Origin: a virus
IMG/VR virus record: IMGVR_UViG_3300034024_000041
Location: 1-35,986 of that record
DNA length: 35,986 bases
Direction: 5' to 3' (one strand)
Below are positions 6,861 to 14,978 of the stretch, one piece after another. A program made the translations under genes and the position numbers. Within the stretch, counting starts at the first letter, position 1. Every line of letters begins with the position of its first letter. Below the pieces are notes generated by a model that did not search any database, was not told the origin of the DNA, and saw only the letters and a list, made by a program, of their open reading frames with translations.

Positions 6861-8006
6861 ATGACCGAGATCAAGTGGACGACGAACGTGCGCTACGCCG
6901 ACGGTTCCGGCCTGAGCGAGTACCGGGGCGTCGTCGACGGCGAGGCGCTGTACGTCATCCGGGGCACGACCGACAACGACGGCCGGCGCGTGTTCACGTC
7001 GATGCGCTGCACGGCTGACGGCGCCGAGCACCCGGTCGGCCGCGGGGGCACGACCCGCAAGCTCTGGCACGCGAAAGGCGATTGCGAGAGCGAGGCCGGC
7101 GCGCTCGGCGTCGAGCTCTGGGTGACCGAGCTGCAAGAGCGGCGGAAGCTGACCGACCTCGGCGTCAGCCCGGTCGACGAGCACGGCGTACTGAGCTTGC
7201 AGCAGATGCGCGACGTCGCGACGTCGTACGACCTGCCCGGCTACCCGCGGGCCGAGCCGCAGCCGCGCGGCACGATGACGATCACGGCGAGCGGGGCGCG
7301 CAAGATCGCCGCGGCCGTCGAGCGCAGCCGCGCCGCGGCGTGCGTCGAGGGCTCGCGGTGGCACGAGCCGCACGGCGACTGCGACGGCAACCTGCCCCCG
7401 CTGCCCCCGCTCGTGAACGAGTACGACGACGGCGTGACCGTGTGGCGCGTCAGCGACCGGGTGCGGGTCGGTGGGCCCGGCTCGGCGTGGGCGGCCGACA
7501 CGTGGCGCATCCGCTCGATTGCCGTGCCGGTCGACCGTGGGGCGTATGCCGGGCTGACGCTCGTCGATCGCCCGGGCGGTCTCCCGATCGGCGAGACCGG
7601 TACCGCGATCCCGCTCGCGCGGCTGCGGCGTGCCGGGGCGGTCGCTCCGTCGCCCGATGACGCGCAGTACGAGATCGACAAGCTGCGCGGCGCGCTGACG
7701 CTCGCCGACCGGTCGCGGTCGACGTGGGTGCAGCGGGCGGCCGAATTCGAGCGGCAGCGCGACGAGCTCGCCGAGCAGGTCGCCAAGCTGCGCGAGACCG
7801 TGCGCGTCGGCGCCGAGCCGGTCGCCAAGGTGTTGCGGCACCTGCGCGACGACGTGCTGCCCGGGTGGGTGGCGGGCTCGATGGAAAACGACGAGGCGCG
7901 CGGCGTGCGCGACCGGCAGACCGACCCCGAGCTGATCATCTTTCACCCGGCCGACATCCGGGCGATGATCGCTGACGCTGCTCGCGAGTCGGGCGTGCAG
8001 CTGTGA
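6861..8006 (+). CDS. Hypothetical protein with C-terminal coiled coil
   Basis: A 381-aa protein. The ATG at 6861 is chosen because GGGAGAGC ends 5 nt upstream; an ATG at 6846 lies before that site and would be a poor start. The N-terminal 130 residues look beta-rich. Residues 135-165 contain a basic helix and residues 185-265 another beta-rich segment. A coiled coil follows near 275-320 (IDKLRGALTLADR..., FERQRDELAEQVAKLRETV), then a helical C-terminus. No catalytic motif is recognised. It is the first gene under an operator-controlled promoter in the replication block. Confidence 0.72.
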   Translation: MTEIKWTTNVRYADGSGLSEYRGVVDGEALYVIRGTTDNDGRRVFTSMRCTADGAEHPVGRGGTTRKLWHAKGDCESEAGALGVELWVTELQERRKLTDLGVSPVDEHGVLSLQQMRDVATSYDLPGYPRAEPQPRGTMTITASGARKIAAAVERSRAAACVEGSRWHEPHGDCDGNLPPLPPLVNEYDDGVTVWRVSDRVRVGGPGSAWAADTWRIRSIAVPVDRGAYAGLTLVDRPGGLPIGETGTAIPLARLRRAGAVAPSPDDAQYEIDKLRGALTLADRSRSTWVQRAAEFERQRDELAEQVAKLRETVRVGAEPVAKVLRHLRDDVLPGWVAGSMENDEARGVRDRQTDPELIIFHPADIRAMIADAARESGVQL

Positions 8007-8182
8007 CCCGGTGGGCCCGCATGGTGCAGGGCATGTGCCAGCTGTGCTATCGGCCGGCGATCACGACGCTCACGGCCGGGCGCCGGCCGCTCTGGCGCGT
8101 GCTGCTCGGTCGCCCGCGGCGCACGATCCGAGTCTGCGGGCACTGCCTCGCCGACGGCATCGCCCGGATTCGTCGTGGCTGA
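8003..8182 (+). CDS. 59-aa zinc-ribbon-like protein
   Basis: A small GTG-started frame overlapping the previous TGA (GTGA) and running 59 codons. It carries two CxxC knuckles, CQLC near residue 12 and CGHC near residue 47, separated by a very basic segment (LLGRPRRTIRV). This is the spacing of a small zinc ribbon that could bind nucleic acid. Its end overlaps the next gene. It is one of several Cys-rich small proteins between the two helicase genes and the terminase. Confidence 0.6.
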   Translation: MTRWARMVQGMCQLCYRPAITTLTAGRRPLWRVLLGRPRRTIRVCGHCLADGIARIRRG

Positions 8183-8555
8183 CCCGCGGGCGATGTGGGC
8201 CGCGGCTGCCGGGCTCGCCAAGCAGAAAAGCGTGCGCCTGATCTGGCCTGAGCTCGCCGACGCGCTCGACGGGCTCAGCCGGTCGCCGCTCGACGTGGTG
8301 GCCGAGCCGGACGCGCCCGACCCGGCGCCCCCGCTCTGCGGCTACTGCCGGACCGAGCGCGCGATCGGGCGCATGACCGACGACGACACGCCGTGTTGCG
8401 TGCACTGCCGAGCGTCGCACGGGCGCCACGCTCGGCCGGCCGTGATGAATCCCGCGTGGCGGCAGTGGCGGCGCGATCAGCACGCGGCTCGCATGACCGG
8501 CGACGACGGGGGCGACAAGTGGGCCGACCACGAGAAGCGGCGGGGGCGCACGTGA
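8175..8555 (+). CDS. Zinc-ribbon-containing hypothetical protein
   Basis: A 126-aa protein starting at GTG 8175 inside the end of the preceding zinc-ribbon gene. The first 35 residues look helical, followed by an acidic, proline-rich linker. A CGYC...CCVHC double knuckle sits near residues 55-78, and the tail is charged, with Trp and Arg. It overlaps the SF2 helicase start by 4 bp, so the two are translationally coupled and may act together. Confidence 0.65.
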   Translation: MADPRAMWAAAAGLAKQKSVRLIWPELADALDGLSRSPLDVVAEPDAPDPAPPLCGYCRTERAIGRMTDDDTPCCVHCRASHGRHARPAVMNPAWRQWRRDQHAARMTGDDGGDKWADHEKRRGRT

Positions 8556-10228
8556 GCAAGATCGAGACGTTCGAGCTGCGCGACTATCAGCAGGAGACGA
8601 TCGACGATCTCTATCGGTTGTGGGGCATCGGCGAGCGTCGGATCGTCGGCGTTATGCCGACCGGGGGCGGCAAGACTGTGCTCGGCGTCAAGCCGGTCGC
8701 CGACTGCGTGCAGGCCGGCAAGCGTGTCTTGTGGCTCGCGCACCGTACCGAGCTGATCGAGGCGGCCGAGGAAAAGCTCAAGGGCGACTCGGCCGGCCTG
8801 CGGGTCGGCGTGCTGCAAGCGCGACGCCGTGAGTTCGACAGCGACGTGATCGTTGCGAGCGTGGCGACCGCGGTTCGAGCCGGCGCGCTCGGCCAGCTGG
8901 CGCAGCTCGGTATCGGGCTGATCGTCATCGACGAGTGCCATCACTCCGTTGCGCCGTCGTACATGACGATCATGCGGGCGCTCGGGGCGCTCGACGACGA
9001 CGGCCCGCTCGTGCTCGGGCTGACCGCGACGCTCGACCGCGGCGACGGGCTCGCGCTCTCCGAGCTCTGGCAGGCGGTCGCGAAACCGATCGAGATGCAG
9101 CGGCTCATCGACGAGGGGTGGCTACTGCGCCCCCGCGGCATCCGGGTCAAGCTCGACGATCTCAACCTGAGCGGGCTCAAGGCGACCGCATCGCAGGCGC
9201 AGACCGATCAGGCGTACAGCCGGGCGATGAGCGACTCGCTCGCTCCGGCCGCGATCGCCCGGGCGGTCGTCGAGCACTGCGCCGGCCGCAAGGGCGTGAT
9301 CTTCCTGCCGAGCGTCGAGCTGTCGAAAGAGCAGGCGCGCGTGCTCTGCGAACACGGCGTGTCGGCCGTGCACATGGATGCCGACACGCCGAAAGAGGTA
9401 CGGCGCGAGCTCATGCGGCGCGTCCGGGCGGGGCAGTACGACGCCGTTTGCAACGTCGGTCTCTTCACGGAAGGCACCGACGTGCCGATCTGGTCGTATG
9501 CCGGCCTCGCCCGCATGAGCAATTCGGGCGTGCTCGCGACGCAGATGATCGGCCGCCCCCTGCGGCCGTACCCGGGGCAGACCGAGGCGCTGATCTTGGA
9601 TTTCGTCGGGCTGACGGCGCGGTTCCGGCTGGTCACGCGCGTCAACCTTGACGGCGCCCCGCAGGTCGAGGACGTGCCCGATGACCTGCTCGATTACGTC
9701 GACGAGGACGAGGCCGACGAGCCGCACGAGCCCGAGCAGCACGGCGAGGCCGACCCGCTGCCGGAAGGCGTCGACGGCCCGCTCGCGTACGAGCTCGTCG
9801 ACCTTTTCTCGGCGAGTCACACGGCGTGGCAGCAGAGCCCGCGGGGCGTCTGGTTTCTGCCGACCGGCTCGGGGCGCGCCGTGTTCCTGGCGCCCGGGCA
9901 AGAGCCGGGCACGTACGACGTCCGGTGGAGCTCGGGCGAGCTCGTGCACGAGGACAGCGTGCCGCTCGACTCGGCGATGACGTGGGGCGAGCGCGCGGCC
10001 AAGAGCGAGGCGGCGCGGCCGGTCGAGCGCGCGGCCAGCTGGCGCAAGCGCAAGGCGACGCTCGCCGAGAAGTGGGCCGCGCTGTCGGCCGGCGCGGCGC
10101 CCGACGACTTCGGCCGCGAGGCCGGGGGCGTGACCGACGTGCTCGACCGGCAGTGGGCGAGTACGTCGATCGACGTACTGCCGTGCGTCGAGAAAGTCAC
10201 TCCGGCCGGCTACTGGACAACCTATTAG
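8552..10228 (+). CDS. SF2 DEAD/DEAH-box DNA helicase
   Basis: A 558-aa protein with the superfamily 2 motifs in order: LRDYQQETIDDLY near residue 9, Walker A MPTGGGKT near 34-42, DECH near 127-130 (IVIDECHHS), TAT near 158 (LGLTATL), a motif V segment with TEGTDVP, and motif VI QMIGRPLRP near 331. The arrangement matches the type III restriction/XPB-like helicases used by many actinophages. The C-terminal 200 residues are acidic, then basic, with no assigned fold. The GTG at 8552 overlaps the previous stop (GTGA). It probably acts in replication or recombination beside the primase/helicase. Its last codons contain the next operator promoter. Confidence 0.88.
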   Translation: MSKIETFELRDYQQETIDDLYRLWGIGERRIVGVMPTGGGKTVLGVKPVADCVQAGKRVLWLAHRTELIEAAEEKLKGDSAGLRVGVLQARRREFDSDVIVASVATAVRAGALGQLAQLGIGLIVIDECHHSVAPSYMTIMRALGALDDDGPLVLGLTATLDRGDGLALSELWQAVAKPIEMQRLIDEGWLLRPRGIRVKLDDLNLSGLKATASQAQTDQAYSRAMSDSLAPAAIARAVVEHCAGRKGVIFLPSVELSKEQARVLCEHGVSAVHMDADTPKEVRRELMRRVRAGQYDAVCNVGLFTEGTDVPIWSYAGLARMSNSGVLATQMIGRPLRPYPGQTEALILDFVGLTARFRLVTRVNLDGAPQVEDVPDDLLDYVDEDEADEPHEPEQHGEADPLPEGVDGPLAYELVDLFSASHTAWQQSPRGVWFLPTGSGRAVFLAPGQEPGTYDVRWSSGELVHEDSVPLDSAMTWGERAAKSEAARPVERAASWRKRKATLAEKWAALSAGAAPDDFGREAGGVTDVLDRQWASTSIDVLPCVEKVTPAGYWTTY

Positions 10229-10242
10229 GTACCTGATAGGTT
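10214..10242 (+). promoter_or_regulatory. Rightward promoter with embedded operator
   Basis: A -35 TGGACA (10214-10219), a 17-bp spacer and a -10 TAGGTT (10237-10242) overlap the end of the helicase gene. The operator CTATTAGGTACCTGATAG is at 10222-10239. The predicted start near 10249 gives a 35-nt leader with GGGAGAGC at 10272-10279 before ATG 10284. Confidence 0.63.
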
Positions 10243-10283
10243 GACATCTCCAGCACGGAACGGCGCGAACAGGGAGAGCAAAA

Positions 10284-10901
10284 ATGGAGCGCTTCACATG
10301 GACGATCGCCTACCGCAAGCCGACCGCGAACCGGTGGCTGCGGGTCACGAATTGGGCGGGCTCGTGGGCGCAGGCCGTCGGCATGGCGCAGCTGTTCGCC
10401 GAGGCTAACCCGGGCGTGCAGGTCTACTACACGTCGAGCCGCGAGGCCGAGCTCGCGGGGGGCGTCGTCGCCGAGGACATCGGCAACATCCTGAGCGAGA
10501 CGACCGGCCGGCGCGTCCGGATCGTCGAGGGCGGCGAGCTGCCGGCCGACATGATCGCCCGCATCCCGGCGGCCGACGTCGCCCGTAACCGGTGGATCGA
10601 CCGCAAGCCGATCGCTGACCCGGCCGTGACCGAGGAAGCGGCGCACGTCGAGGCGCTCGCGATCTGCGCCGGCATCCCGATCGACGGCCGGCCGGCGGCC
10701 GTGACCGAGCTGCTGACCGCGGCCGAGCTGCTGACCGACGCGCACGAGCACCTGCTGCTCGTCCGGCGGGCCCGGGCGCTGTACGACGCCACGCCGCGGC
10801 AGGCGCCGGCCGCCTGCCTGCACGCGGGCTGTCACCCGGGCCGCTGTGCGTGGCGCGTGACCGATGCCGGCCGCAACGTGCTCACGGCGGCCGGACGATG
10901 A
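10284..10901 (+). CDS. Hypothetical protein under operator control
   Basis: A 205-aa protein that I do not recognise. Its N-terminal 60 residues could form a small alpha/beta domain with aromatic residues (FTWTIAYRKPTANRWLRV). The C-terminal part is helical and ends in a Cys/His cluster (CLHAGCHPGRC) that may bind metal. GGGAGAGC ends 4 nt before its ATG. It heads an operon of short overlapping genes (10284-12002) and is the first product of the second rightward operator promoter. Confidence 0.7.
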   Translation: MERFTWTIAYRKPTANRWLRVTNWAGSWAQAVGMAQLFAEANPGVQVYYTSSREAELAGGVVAEDIGNILSETTGRRVRIVEGGELPADMIARIPAADVARNRWIDRKPIADPAVTEEAAHVEALAICAGIPIDGRPAAVTELLTAAELLTDAHEHLLLVRRARALYDATPRQAPAACLHAGCHPGRCAWRVTDAGRNVLTAAGR

Positions 10902-11074
10902 GGCGCGCAGCGGCGTACGCCCGGGCGGTCAACCCGGGCGCGTGGCTCGCCGTCGGGGCGGTCGCGTGGGTGGCCGCGCTCGCTGCGGTCGAGCTGCTGA
11001 GCGACGTCAGCCCGGTCGCGATCGTCAAGCAGGTCGTCGTCGCGCTCGCCGCGGCCGTGGGTGGTCTGCTGTGA
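10898..11074 (+). CDS. 58-aa membrane protein
   Basis: A short gene with ATG 10898 overlapping the previous TGA (ATGA). After a basic N-terminus (MRRAAAYARA) come two hydrophobic segments, residues about 13-33 (AWLAVGAVAWVAALAAVELL) and 38-58 (VAIVKQVVVALAAAVGGLL), consistent with a two-pass membrane hairpin. The function is unknown. Small membrane proteins in early operons can alter the host envelope or exclude other phages; nothing in the sequence decides. Confidence 0.6.
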   Translation: MRRAAAYARAVNPGAWLAVGAVAWVAALAAVELLSDVSPVAIVKQVVVALAAAVGGLL

Positions 11075-11349
11075 ACCGCGAGGAAGTGCTCGCCGAGCTG
11101 AGCGACGACGTGCTCGCCGTGCTCAAGGGGCGGGGGCCCAAGCAGGCCGAAAAGGTGGCCGCGATCGTGCAGCTCGTCGCTGACCTGCTCGACCCGAGCG
11201 CGGTCGCCGCGATCGAGGTCGTCGGGGCGCGCATCGGCGTCGACACGATCGAGCTCGGCAACGCGTCGATCGAGGTCGACGCGAACGGCGACCTGAGTCG
11301 GGTCGAGCTGCACGTGCCGGTCGACGTCGAGCTGCACGGGCGCGAGTAG
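11071..11349 (+). CDS. Hypothetical protein
   Basis: A 92-aa acidic protein starting at GTG 11071, overlapping the previous stop. Residues 1-50 are helical (NREEVLAELSDDVLAVLKG, then KVAAIVQLVADLLDP). The second half alternates hydrophobic and polar residues as in beta-strands (IGVDTIELGNASIEVD, SRVELHVPVDVELHG). No family is recognised. It sits in a tightly packed operon with 1-4 bp overlaps. Confidence 0.65.
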   Translation: MNREEVLAELSDDVLAVLKGRGPKQAEKVAAIVQLVADLLDPSAVAAIEVVGARIGVDTIELGNASIEVDANGDLSRVELHVPVDVELHGRE

Positions 11350-12002
11350 TGCGCTGCGCCTGCGGCTACGGGCCCGAGTGGCACCCGGGCGCCCCCGAGC
11401 TCGGGCACTGCCCGCTCTGCGCCTGCGGCAAGCTGCCGGGCGAGCACCTGCCGGTCGCGATCGTGCCGAGCCCGCTGCTGACGTTCGACACGTCCGGCAA
11501 CCCGGTCACGTGGGACGGTCGGCAGCTGCTCGTCTGCCCCGGTAAGCCGCTCACGGCGGCCGGCAAGCTGCCGACGCTGCGCCGCGGCTCGTACCGCGAG
11601 GCGCCCCCGAGCCCGCGGTACGCCACTCGGCCCGGGTGGGGCCCGATCATGTTTCCGGTCGTCGACGAGCCCGAGCAGGTCGACGAGGCGCCGGCCGGGC
11701 CCCCGCAGGTGCCCGCGAGGTACACGCAGGCGCTCGACGAGATCGCCCGGCAGGCGATGCCGGTCGGCATGGCCGCGGCTGCGCTCGGGTGGCAGGTCGA
11801 CCCCTGGTATTACCGGGCGGCCGACGGCACCGAGACGAGCGTGCTCGTGATGCGCCGCGGCGACCTGCGAGCGGCTGCGCAGTGGGATCGCGCCCCCGGG
11901 GCGACGTGGCGCACGGCCGGCGCGCTCTGCGTGCCCCCGGGCTCGTGGCCGGTCAAGGTTGGCGTCAAGCGGCTCGTCGAGATCATTACCGAGCTCGGGT
12001 GA
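11349..12002 (+). CDS. Hypothetical protein with N-terminal Cys cluster
   Basis: A 217-aa protein with a GTG start sharing one base with the previous TAG. The N-terminus has CAC at residues 3-5 and CPLCAC near 20-25, spaced like a treble-clef or short zinc ribbon. The rest mixes beta-type segments and a helix (YTQALDEIARQAMPVGMAAAAL), followed by a WQVDPWYYRAADGTETSVLV stretch. No enzyme motif is visible. It is the last gene of this operon before the helix-turn-helix gene. Confidence 0.65.
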   Translation: MRCACGYGPEWHPGAPELGHCPLCACGKLPGEHLPVAIVPSPLLTFDTSGNPVTWDGRQLLVCPGKPLTAAGKLPTLRRGSYREAPPSPRYATRPGWGPIMFPVVDEPEQVDEAPAGPPQVPARYTQALDEIARQAMPVGMAAAALGWQVDPWYYRAADGTETSVLVMRRGDLRAAAQWDRAPGATWRTAGALCVPPGSWPVKVGVKRLVEIITELG

Positions 12003-12015
12003 CGTCGTGTACTCT
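11986..12015 (+). promoter_or_regulatory. Possible promoter before the helix-turn-helix gene
   Basis: A TACTCT at 12010-12015 fits the loose TAnnnT -10 of high-GC bacteria, with TTACCG 18 bp upstream at 11986-11991. It lacks the palindromic operator of the early promoters, so it could belong to a later class. The match is weak. Confidence 0.28.
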
Positions 12016-12054
12016 GTAAAGCTCGCGCAGGTCAGACATGAGGGGGCGAGGTAG

Positions 12055-12375
12055 TTGACGACGCAAAAAAGTTTCGTCGGGCTCGGCCGCGTGCGGTACG
12101 CGCTCGGCGACGGCGCCACCGAGCAGCAGGCGGTCGCCGTGTATCAGCTGCTCGACGGCGCCGGCCTGCTCGGGGGCAGCGACGAGATCGACCCGACGCG
12201 CCTCGTCGGGCTCGCTGAGTTCGCCGAGATCATGAACCGCACGCCGCAGGCGGTTCGCGGGTGGCGCGAGCTGCCCGAGCCGATCGTGCGGCTCAAGGCC
12301 GGGCCGATCTTCGACCGGGTGCACGTCGACCGGTTCAAGCTCGCGCACCCCGAGCTCTGCGGCGTGACCGCGTGA
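12055..12375 (+). CDS. MerR/excisionase-type helix-turn-helix protein
   Basis: A 106-aa protein. Residues 50-95 (LVGLAEFAEIMNRTPQAVRG, W, then a wing IFDRVHVDRF) match the winged helix-turn-helix of MerR/HTH_17/excisionase proteins. The start appears to be TTG at 12055, because no ATG or GTG lies upstream in frame and a GGGGGCGAGG purine run precedes it; this start is less certain. There is no integrase, so it is more likely a transcription factor or packaging-related protein than an excisionase. It overlaps the HNH gene by 4 bp. Confidence 0.7.
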   Translation: MTTQKSFVGLGRVRYALGDGATEQQAVAVYQLLDGAGLLGGSDEIDPTRLVGLAEFAEIMNRTPQAVRGWRELPEPIVRLKAGPIFDRVHVDRFKLAHPELCGVTA

Positions 12376-12770
12376 CGCACGTGCCCCTGCGGCCGTGTGG
12401 CGTCTGCTCGCAGCCGTGCCCGGATGGCGACTGCCCGCGGCACCCTAAGCGCGGCGGCTACCGACCCGGACGCAACGCGACCCGCAACGCGATCTATGGG
12501 CCGCTCTGGCGCGTGCTCGTCGCCCGGGTGCTCGCCGCGGCCGGCTACCGGTGCGCGTACTGCTCGATCGCGACCGCGACGACTGGCGATCACGTCGTGC
12601 CGCACAGCAAGGGGGGTCGCAGCGACGAGCGCAACACGGTCGCAGCCTGCCGCACGTGCAACACGAGCAAGGGGAACCGCACGCTGCGAGAGTGGGTGGC
12701 CTCGGGGCGCGCCCCGCTGCCTGCCTTGCAGCTGCTCGCTGCTCGCATCCGTTCTGAGCTGCCGGTATAG
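12372..12770 (+). CDS. HNH endonuclease
   Basis: A 132-aa protein with a complete HNH signature: CAYC at 61-64, the catalytic DHVVPHSKGG with Asp73-His74, Asn88 in ERNTVAAC, and the second knuckle CRTCN at 93-97 followed by KGNRTLREW. A Cys-rich N-terminus (CGVC...CPDGDC) may hold another zinc. In HK97-like phages an HNH protein assists the large terminase in cutting cohesive ends, and this gene precedes the terminase genes by about 1.7 kb, so a packaging role is likely. A homing nuclease is the alternative. The GTG start overlaps the previous TGA. Confidence 0.88.
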   Translation: MTHVPLRPCGVCSQPCPDGDCPRHPKRGGYRPGRNATRNAIYGPLWRVLVARVLAAAGYRCAYCSIATATTGDHVVPHSKGGRSDERNTVAACRTCNTSKGNRTLREWVASGRAPLPALQLLAARIRSELPV

Positions 12771-12782
12771 GGGAGAGTGCAC

Positions 12783-13181
12783 ATGCTGCGAGGGATGATC
12801 AACCTGCTCAACAGGTGGCGTGATCGGGCCCGGCCTGCTGAGCCTGAGTACGCCCGAGCGGGGCGTATGTGGCGCCGCCCGTGGGACGCACCGAGCACGG
12901 GTGACGGTATTGCCCTGCTCGCTGCCGCGGTCAACAGGGGCGTCGACTGCTGGGTTGCACGTGAGCCGGGTGAGTGCATCACGTGCGGGCATGAGTGGAT
13001 CAAGGGCGAGATCATCGGGCCCGTCTATCAGACGTATCGTCGCGACCTGCGCACGGGTGCTGTCGTGTTCGACCCTGCCACGCGGCGCGCCTGCTGCGTG
13101 TGCGTCGAGCAGCAGCGCGTCGAGGGCGACCCGTCGATCGAGTGGGCGAGGTACGCGGGCGTGCTGCGCTCGCAGAAATAA
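12783..13181 (+). CDS. Hypothetical Cys-rich protein
   Basis: A 132-aa protein starting at ATG 12783 after the variant leader GGGAGAGT (12771-12778). Two cysteine knuckles, CITCGHEW near residue 65 and CCVC near 105, bracket a beta-rich stretch (GEIIGPVYQTYRRD), giving a plausible zinc-binding fold. The N-terminus is basic and helical. The segment after its stop codon is unusually AT-rich. The function is unknown; it may be another DNA-binding accessory of packaging or late gene control. Confidence 0.65.
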   Translation: MLRGMINLLNRWRDRARPAEPEYARAGRMWRRPWDAPSTGDGIALLAAAVNRGVDCWVAREPGECITCGHEWIKGEIIGPVYQTYRRDLRTGAVVFDPATRRACCVCVEQQRVEGDPSIEWARYAGVLRSQK

Positions 13182-13225
13182 ATAATCAATCAGTAATTCA
13201 GTAATTGGGAGAGCGAATAAATAAT
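13176..13225. repeat. AT-rich island with short direct repeats
   Basis: The gap between genes is strikingly AT-rich for this genome. AATAAATAAT occurs at 13177-13186 and 13216-13225, the second copy running into the next ATG. CAGTAATT is repeated in tandem at 13191-13206. GGGAGAGC sits between at 13207-13214. It may be a promoter or DNA-unwinding site for the late region, or a recombination scar. No paired -35/-10 is convincing. Confidence 0.5.
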
Positions 13226-13913
13226 GCGAGATTCTGAGAATGTGGGCGGTTTTTTTCCAGCCGACGGCCGGCCTACACATCCGCGCCCTTCAAGAAAAAA
13301 CGCGCCTCGGGTGCCGGACGATTCGAGCTCGGGTATCTGCGTTAATTGCGGCGAGCTGATCGAGCTGCGCGAGCGCGTCTCGGGCGACGGCTCGACCGAG
13401 CTGCGGCACGTCGAGACCGATCTCGTCGGCTGCGGGCCCGACGGGCTCAAGGGGGCGACCGGGTGGGCGCCGCGGGCCGAGCTGGCATCGAGCGTGATCG
13501 TGACGGATTTGCTCGGGCTCGACATCACTGACCGGGTGATCGCCGAGTACGGCAGCGTGCGCGCGTGGATCGAGAACGGCAAGGCGATGCGGGCCCGGCT
13601 CGACGAGATGTTCGTCGAGTACGCCCGGGCGGTCGATGCGGCCACGCTCGCGCCCGAGCCGCGGGCCGACCTGCCGACGATGGCCGAGCGGAAGATCACG
13701 CGCCTGCACGTCGATCACGTCGAGCTGACGAACGGCGGCGCCGTCGTCGTCGGCCGGATCGACGGCGCGGCGGCCGAGTCGCTCGCCTACTTCGGCCCGA
13801 TGAGCATCTCGACCCGGCCGCAGGATTGGGACGAGCCGGCGCGCTCGTGGCTGTTCAGCGAGGCAGCATGTAAGGCAGCAGCACGTCGTGCGGTCGAGAG
13901 GCGGGGGCAGTGA
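13224..13913 (+). CDS. Hypothetical protein with zinc knuckle
   Basis: A 229-aa protein. Its first 30 codons are much more AT-rich than the rest and include runs of seven T and six A. A CVNCGEL knuckle near residue 39 may pair with a downstream Cys or His. Residues 95-135 are helical and the C-terminal 80 residues alternate beta-strands and helix (RLHVDHVELTNGGAVVVGRI). The start follows GGGAGAGC by 9 nt. No family is recognised. The odd base composition at the 5' end hints at recent acquisition or a junction. Confidence 0.65.
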   Translation: MRDSENVGGFFPADGRPTHPRPSRKNAPRVPDDSSSGICVNCGELIELRERVSGDGSTELRHVETDLVGCGPDGLKGATGWAPRAELASSVIVTDLLGLDITDRVIAEYGSVRAWIENGKAMRARLDEMFVEYARAVDAATLAPEPRADLPTMAERKITRLHVDHVELTNGGAVVVGRIDGAAAESLAYFGPMSISTRPQDWDEPARSWLFSEAACKAAARRAVERRGQ

Positions 13914-14494
13914 TGGGCGACATCGAGATGACGCAGCAGGGAGCAGCTCAGCGGGCGTGGCGTGCTGCTGCCGAGGCCGAGAGCAAGGCCGGCCTCGGCG
14001 ACCGCGGGGGCGCGCACGCGTACGCGGCCGTCGCCGAGGCGTGGGCCCGGGTGGCGGGGCAGCTGCCGGTCGTCGAGCTCGCGGTCGACAACTGCCCGCG
14101 GCCGGCGGCGCACATGCCGGCCGAGCGGGTCGGCGAGTGGCCGCCCGGGCAGGTGCCCGTGCCGACGCCTCGCCCGCTGCGCGGTCACGAGCAGGCGGTC
14201 GTCACGGCCGACGAGCTCGGCGCGACGCAGGTCGATCTCGGCGCCCGGGTGGCGGCCGAGCAGGCGGCGGCCGGGCTCGCGCTGCTCGGGCTCGACCCGC
14301 TCGACCCCCGCGTGCCGGTCGGCGACGTCGAGCAGACGCTCGTGCTCGACGCCCCGGCGCATGAGCCGGCGCACCTGCCGGTCGACGACGTGTGGCCGGC
14401 GACGAACGCGTGCAAGGGCTGCGCGCAGCCGATCGAGTGGCGGGGCGGCGCGTGGGTCGACATCAAGGGGTGGGCCCGCTGTGTCGCACGCTAA
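13913..14494 (+). CDS. Hypothetical protein upstream of terminase
   Basis: A 193-aa protein starting at ATG 13913, which shares a base with the previous TGA. The first 55 residues form an Ala/Glu-rich helix-turn-helix-like hairpin (AAQRAWRAAAEAESKAGLGD, then AYAAVAEAWARVAGQL). A proline-rich linker and another helical segment follow. The C-terminus has CKGCAQPIEW...RC, a possible zinc knuckle. It overlaps the small terminase start by 14 bp. The role is unknown, perhaps linked to packaging. Confidence 0.65.
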   Translation: MGDIEMTQQGAAQRAWRAAAEAESKAGLGDRGGAHAYAAVAEAWARVAGQLPVVELAVDNCPRPAAHMPAERVGEWPPGQVPVPTPRPLRGHEQAVVTADELGATQVDLGARVAAEQAAAGLALLGLDPLDPRVPVGDVEQTLVLDAPAHEPAHLPVDDVWPATNACKGCAQPIEWRGGAWVDIKGWARCVAR

Positions 14495-14978
14495 GCCGGT
14501 CGACGAGCGCGCCGGGGGGCAGCAGCACGTCGAGGTCGTCACGGCCTCGGATGCTGCGCGCCTCGTGGCGCCGCCCGTGCCCGAGCATCTCGATCTCGGG
14601 GGCGACCTGCGGGCGCGGTGGGTGGCGTTGTGGACGTCGCCCGTCGCGACCGTGCTCGACCCGTCGAGCGACCTCGAACCGGTCTCGCGGCTGTTCGAGC
14701 TGTACGAGCTCGACCGGTCGATCGGCAAGGCGACCCGCAATCACGTCAAGCATCTCGAACGGCTCGGCGAGTACGTGCTCGACGAGAGCGCGCCCGCGTT
14801 CGACCCGCAGCTCGTGCGTACCCGCATGGCGGTCGCGAGCGAGATCAGGCAGCTTGAGCAGACGCTCGGCGTGTCGCCCCGCGGCCGGCTGACGATCGGG
14901 CTCGCCGTCATGGCGGCGCAGAATGCGGCAGCCGGCGCGGCCGGCGGCGACGGGGGGCACGACGATGCCGACGACTAG
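14481..14978 (+). CDS. terS: Terminase small subunit
   Basis: A 165-aa protein with the features of P27-type small terminases: a helical middle (LFELYELDRSIGKATRNHVK), then the typical C-terminal EIRQLEQTLGVSPRGRLTIGL motif followed by an acidic tail. It recognises the packaging site and recruits the large subunit. The GTG at 14481 lies inside the end of the previous gene, and its stop overlaps the large terminase ATG by 14 bp, the usual order for HK97-like packaging modules. Confidence 0.8.
   Translation: MSHAKPVDERAGGQQHVEVVTASDAARLVAPPVPEHLDLGGDLRARWVALWTSPVATVLDPSSDLEPVSRLFELYELDRSIGKATRNHVKHLERLGEYVLDESAPAFDPQLVRTRMAVASEIRQLEQTLGVSPRGRLTIGLAVMAAQNAAAGAAGGDGGHDDADD

Noticed and set aside
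6846-8006. Start at ATG 6846 for the gene ending 8006
   Set aside because: This ATG precedes the GGGAGAGC site; ATG 6861 is correctly spaced after it.
12055-12375. Excisionase (Xis)
   Set aside because: The helix-turn-helix type is compatible, but no integrase or att-like site is seen, so only a generic DNA-binding call is supported.
13018-13030. CTATCAG at 13025 as a further operator
   Set aside because: It is only a half-site inside a coding region with no second half or promoter boxes.
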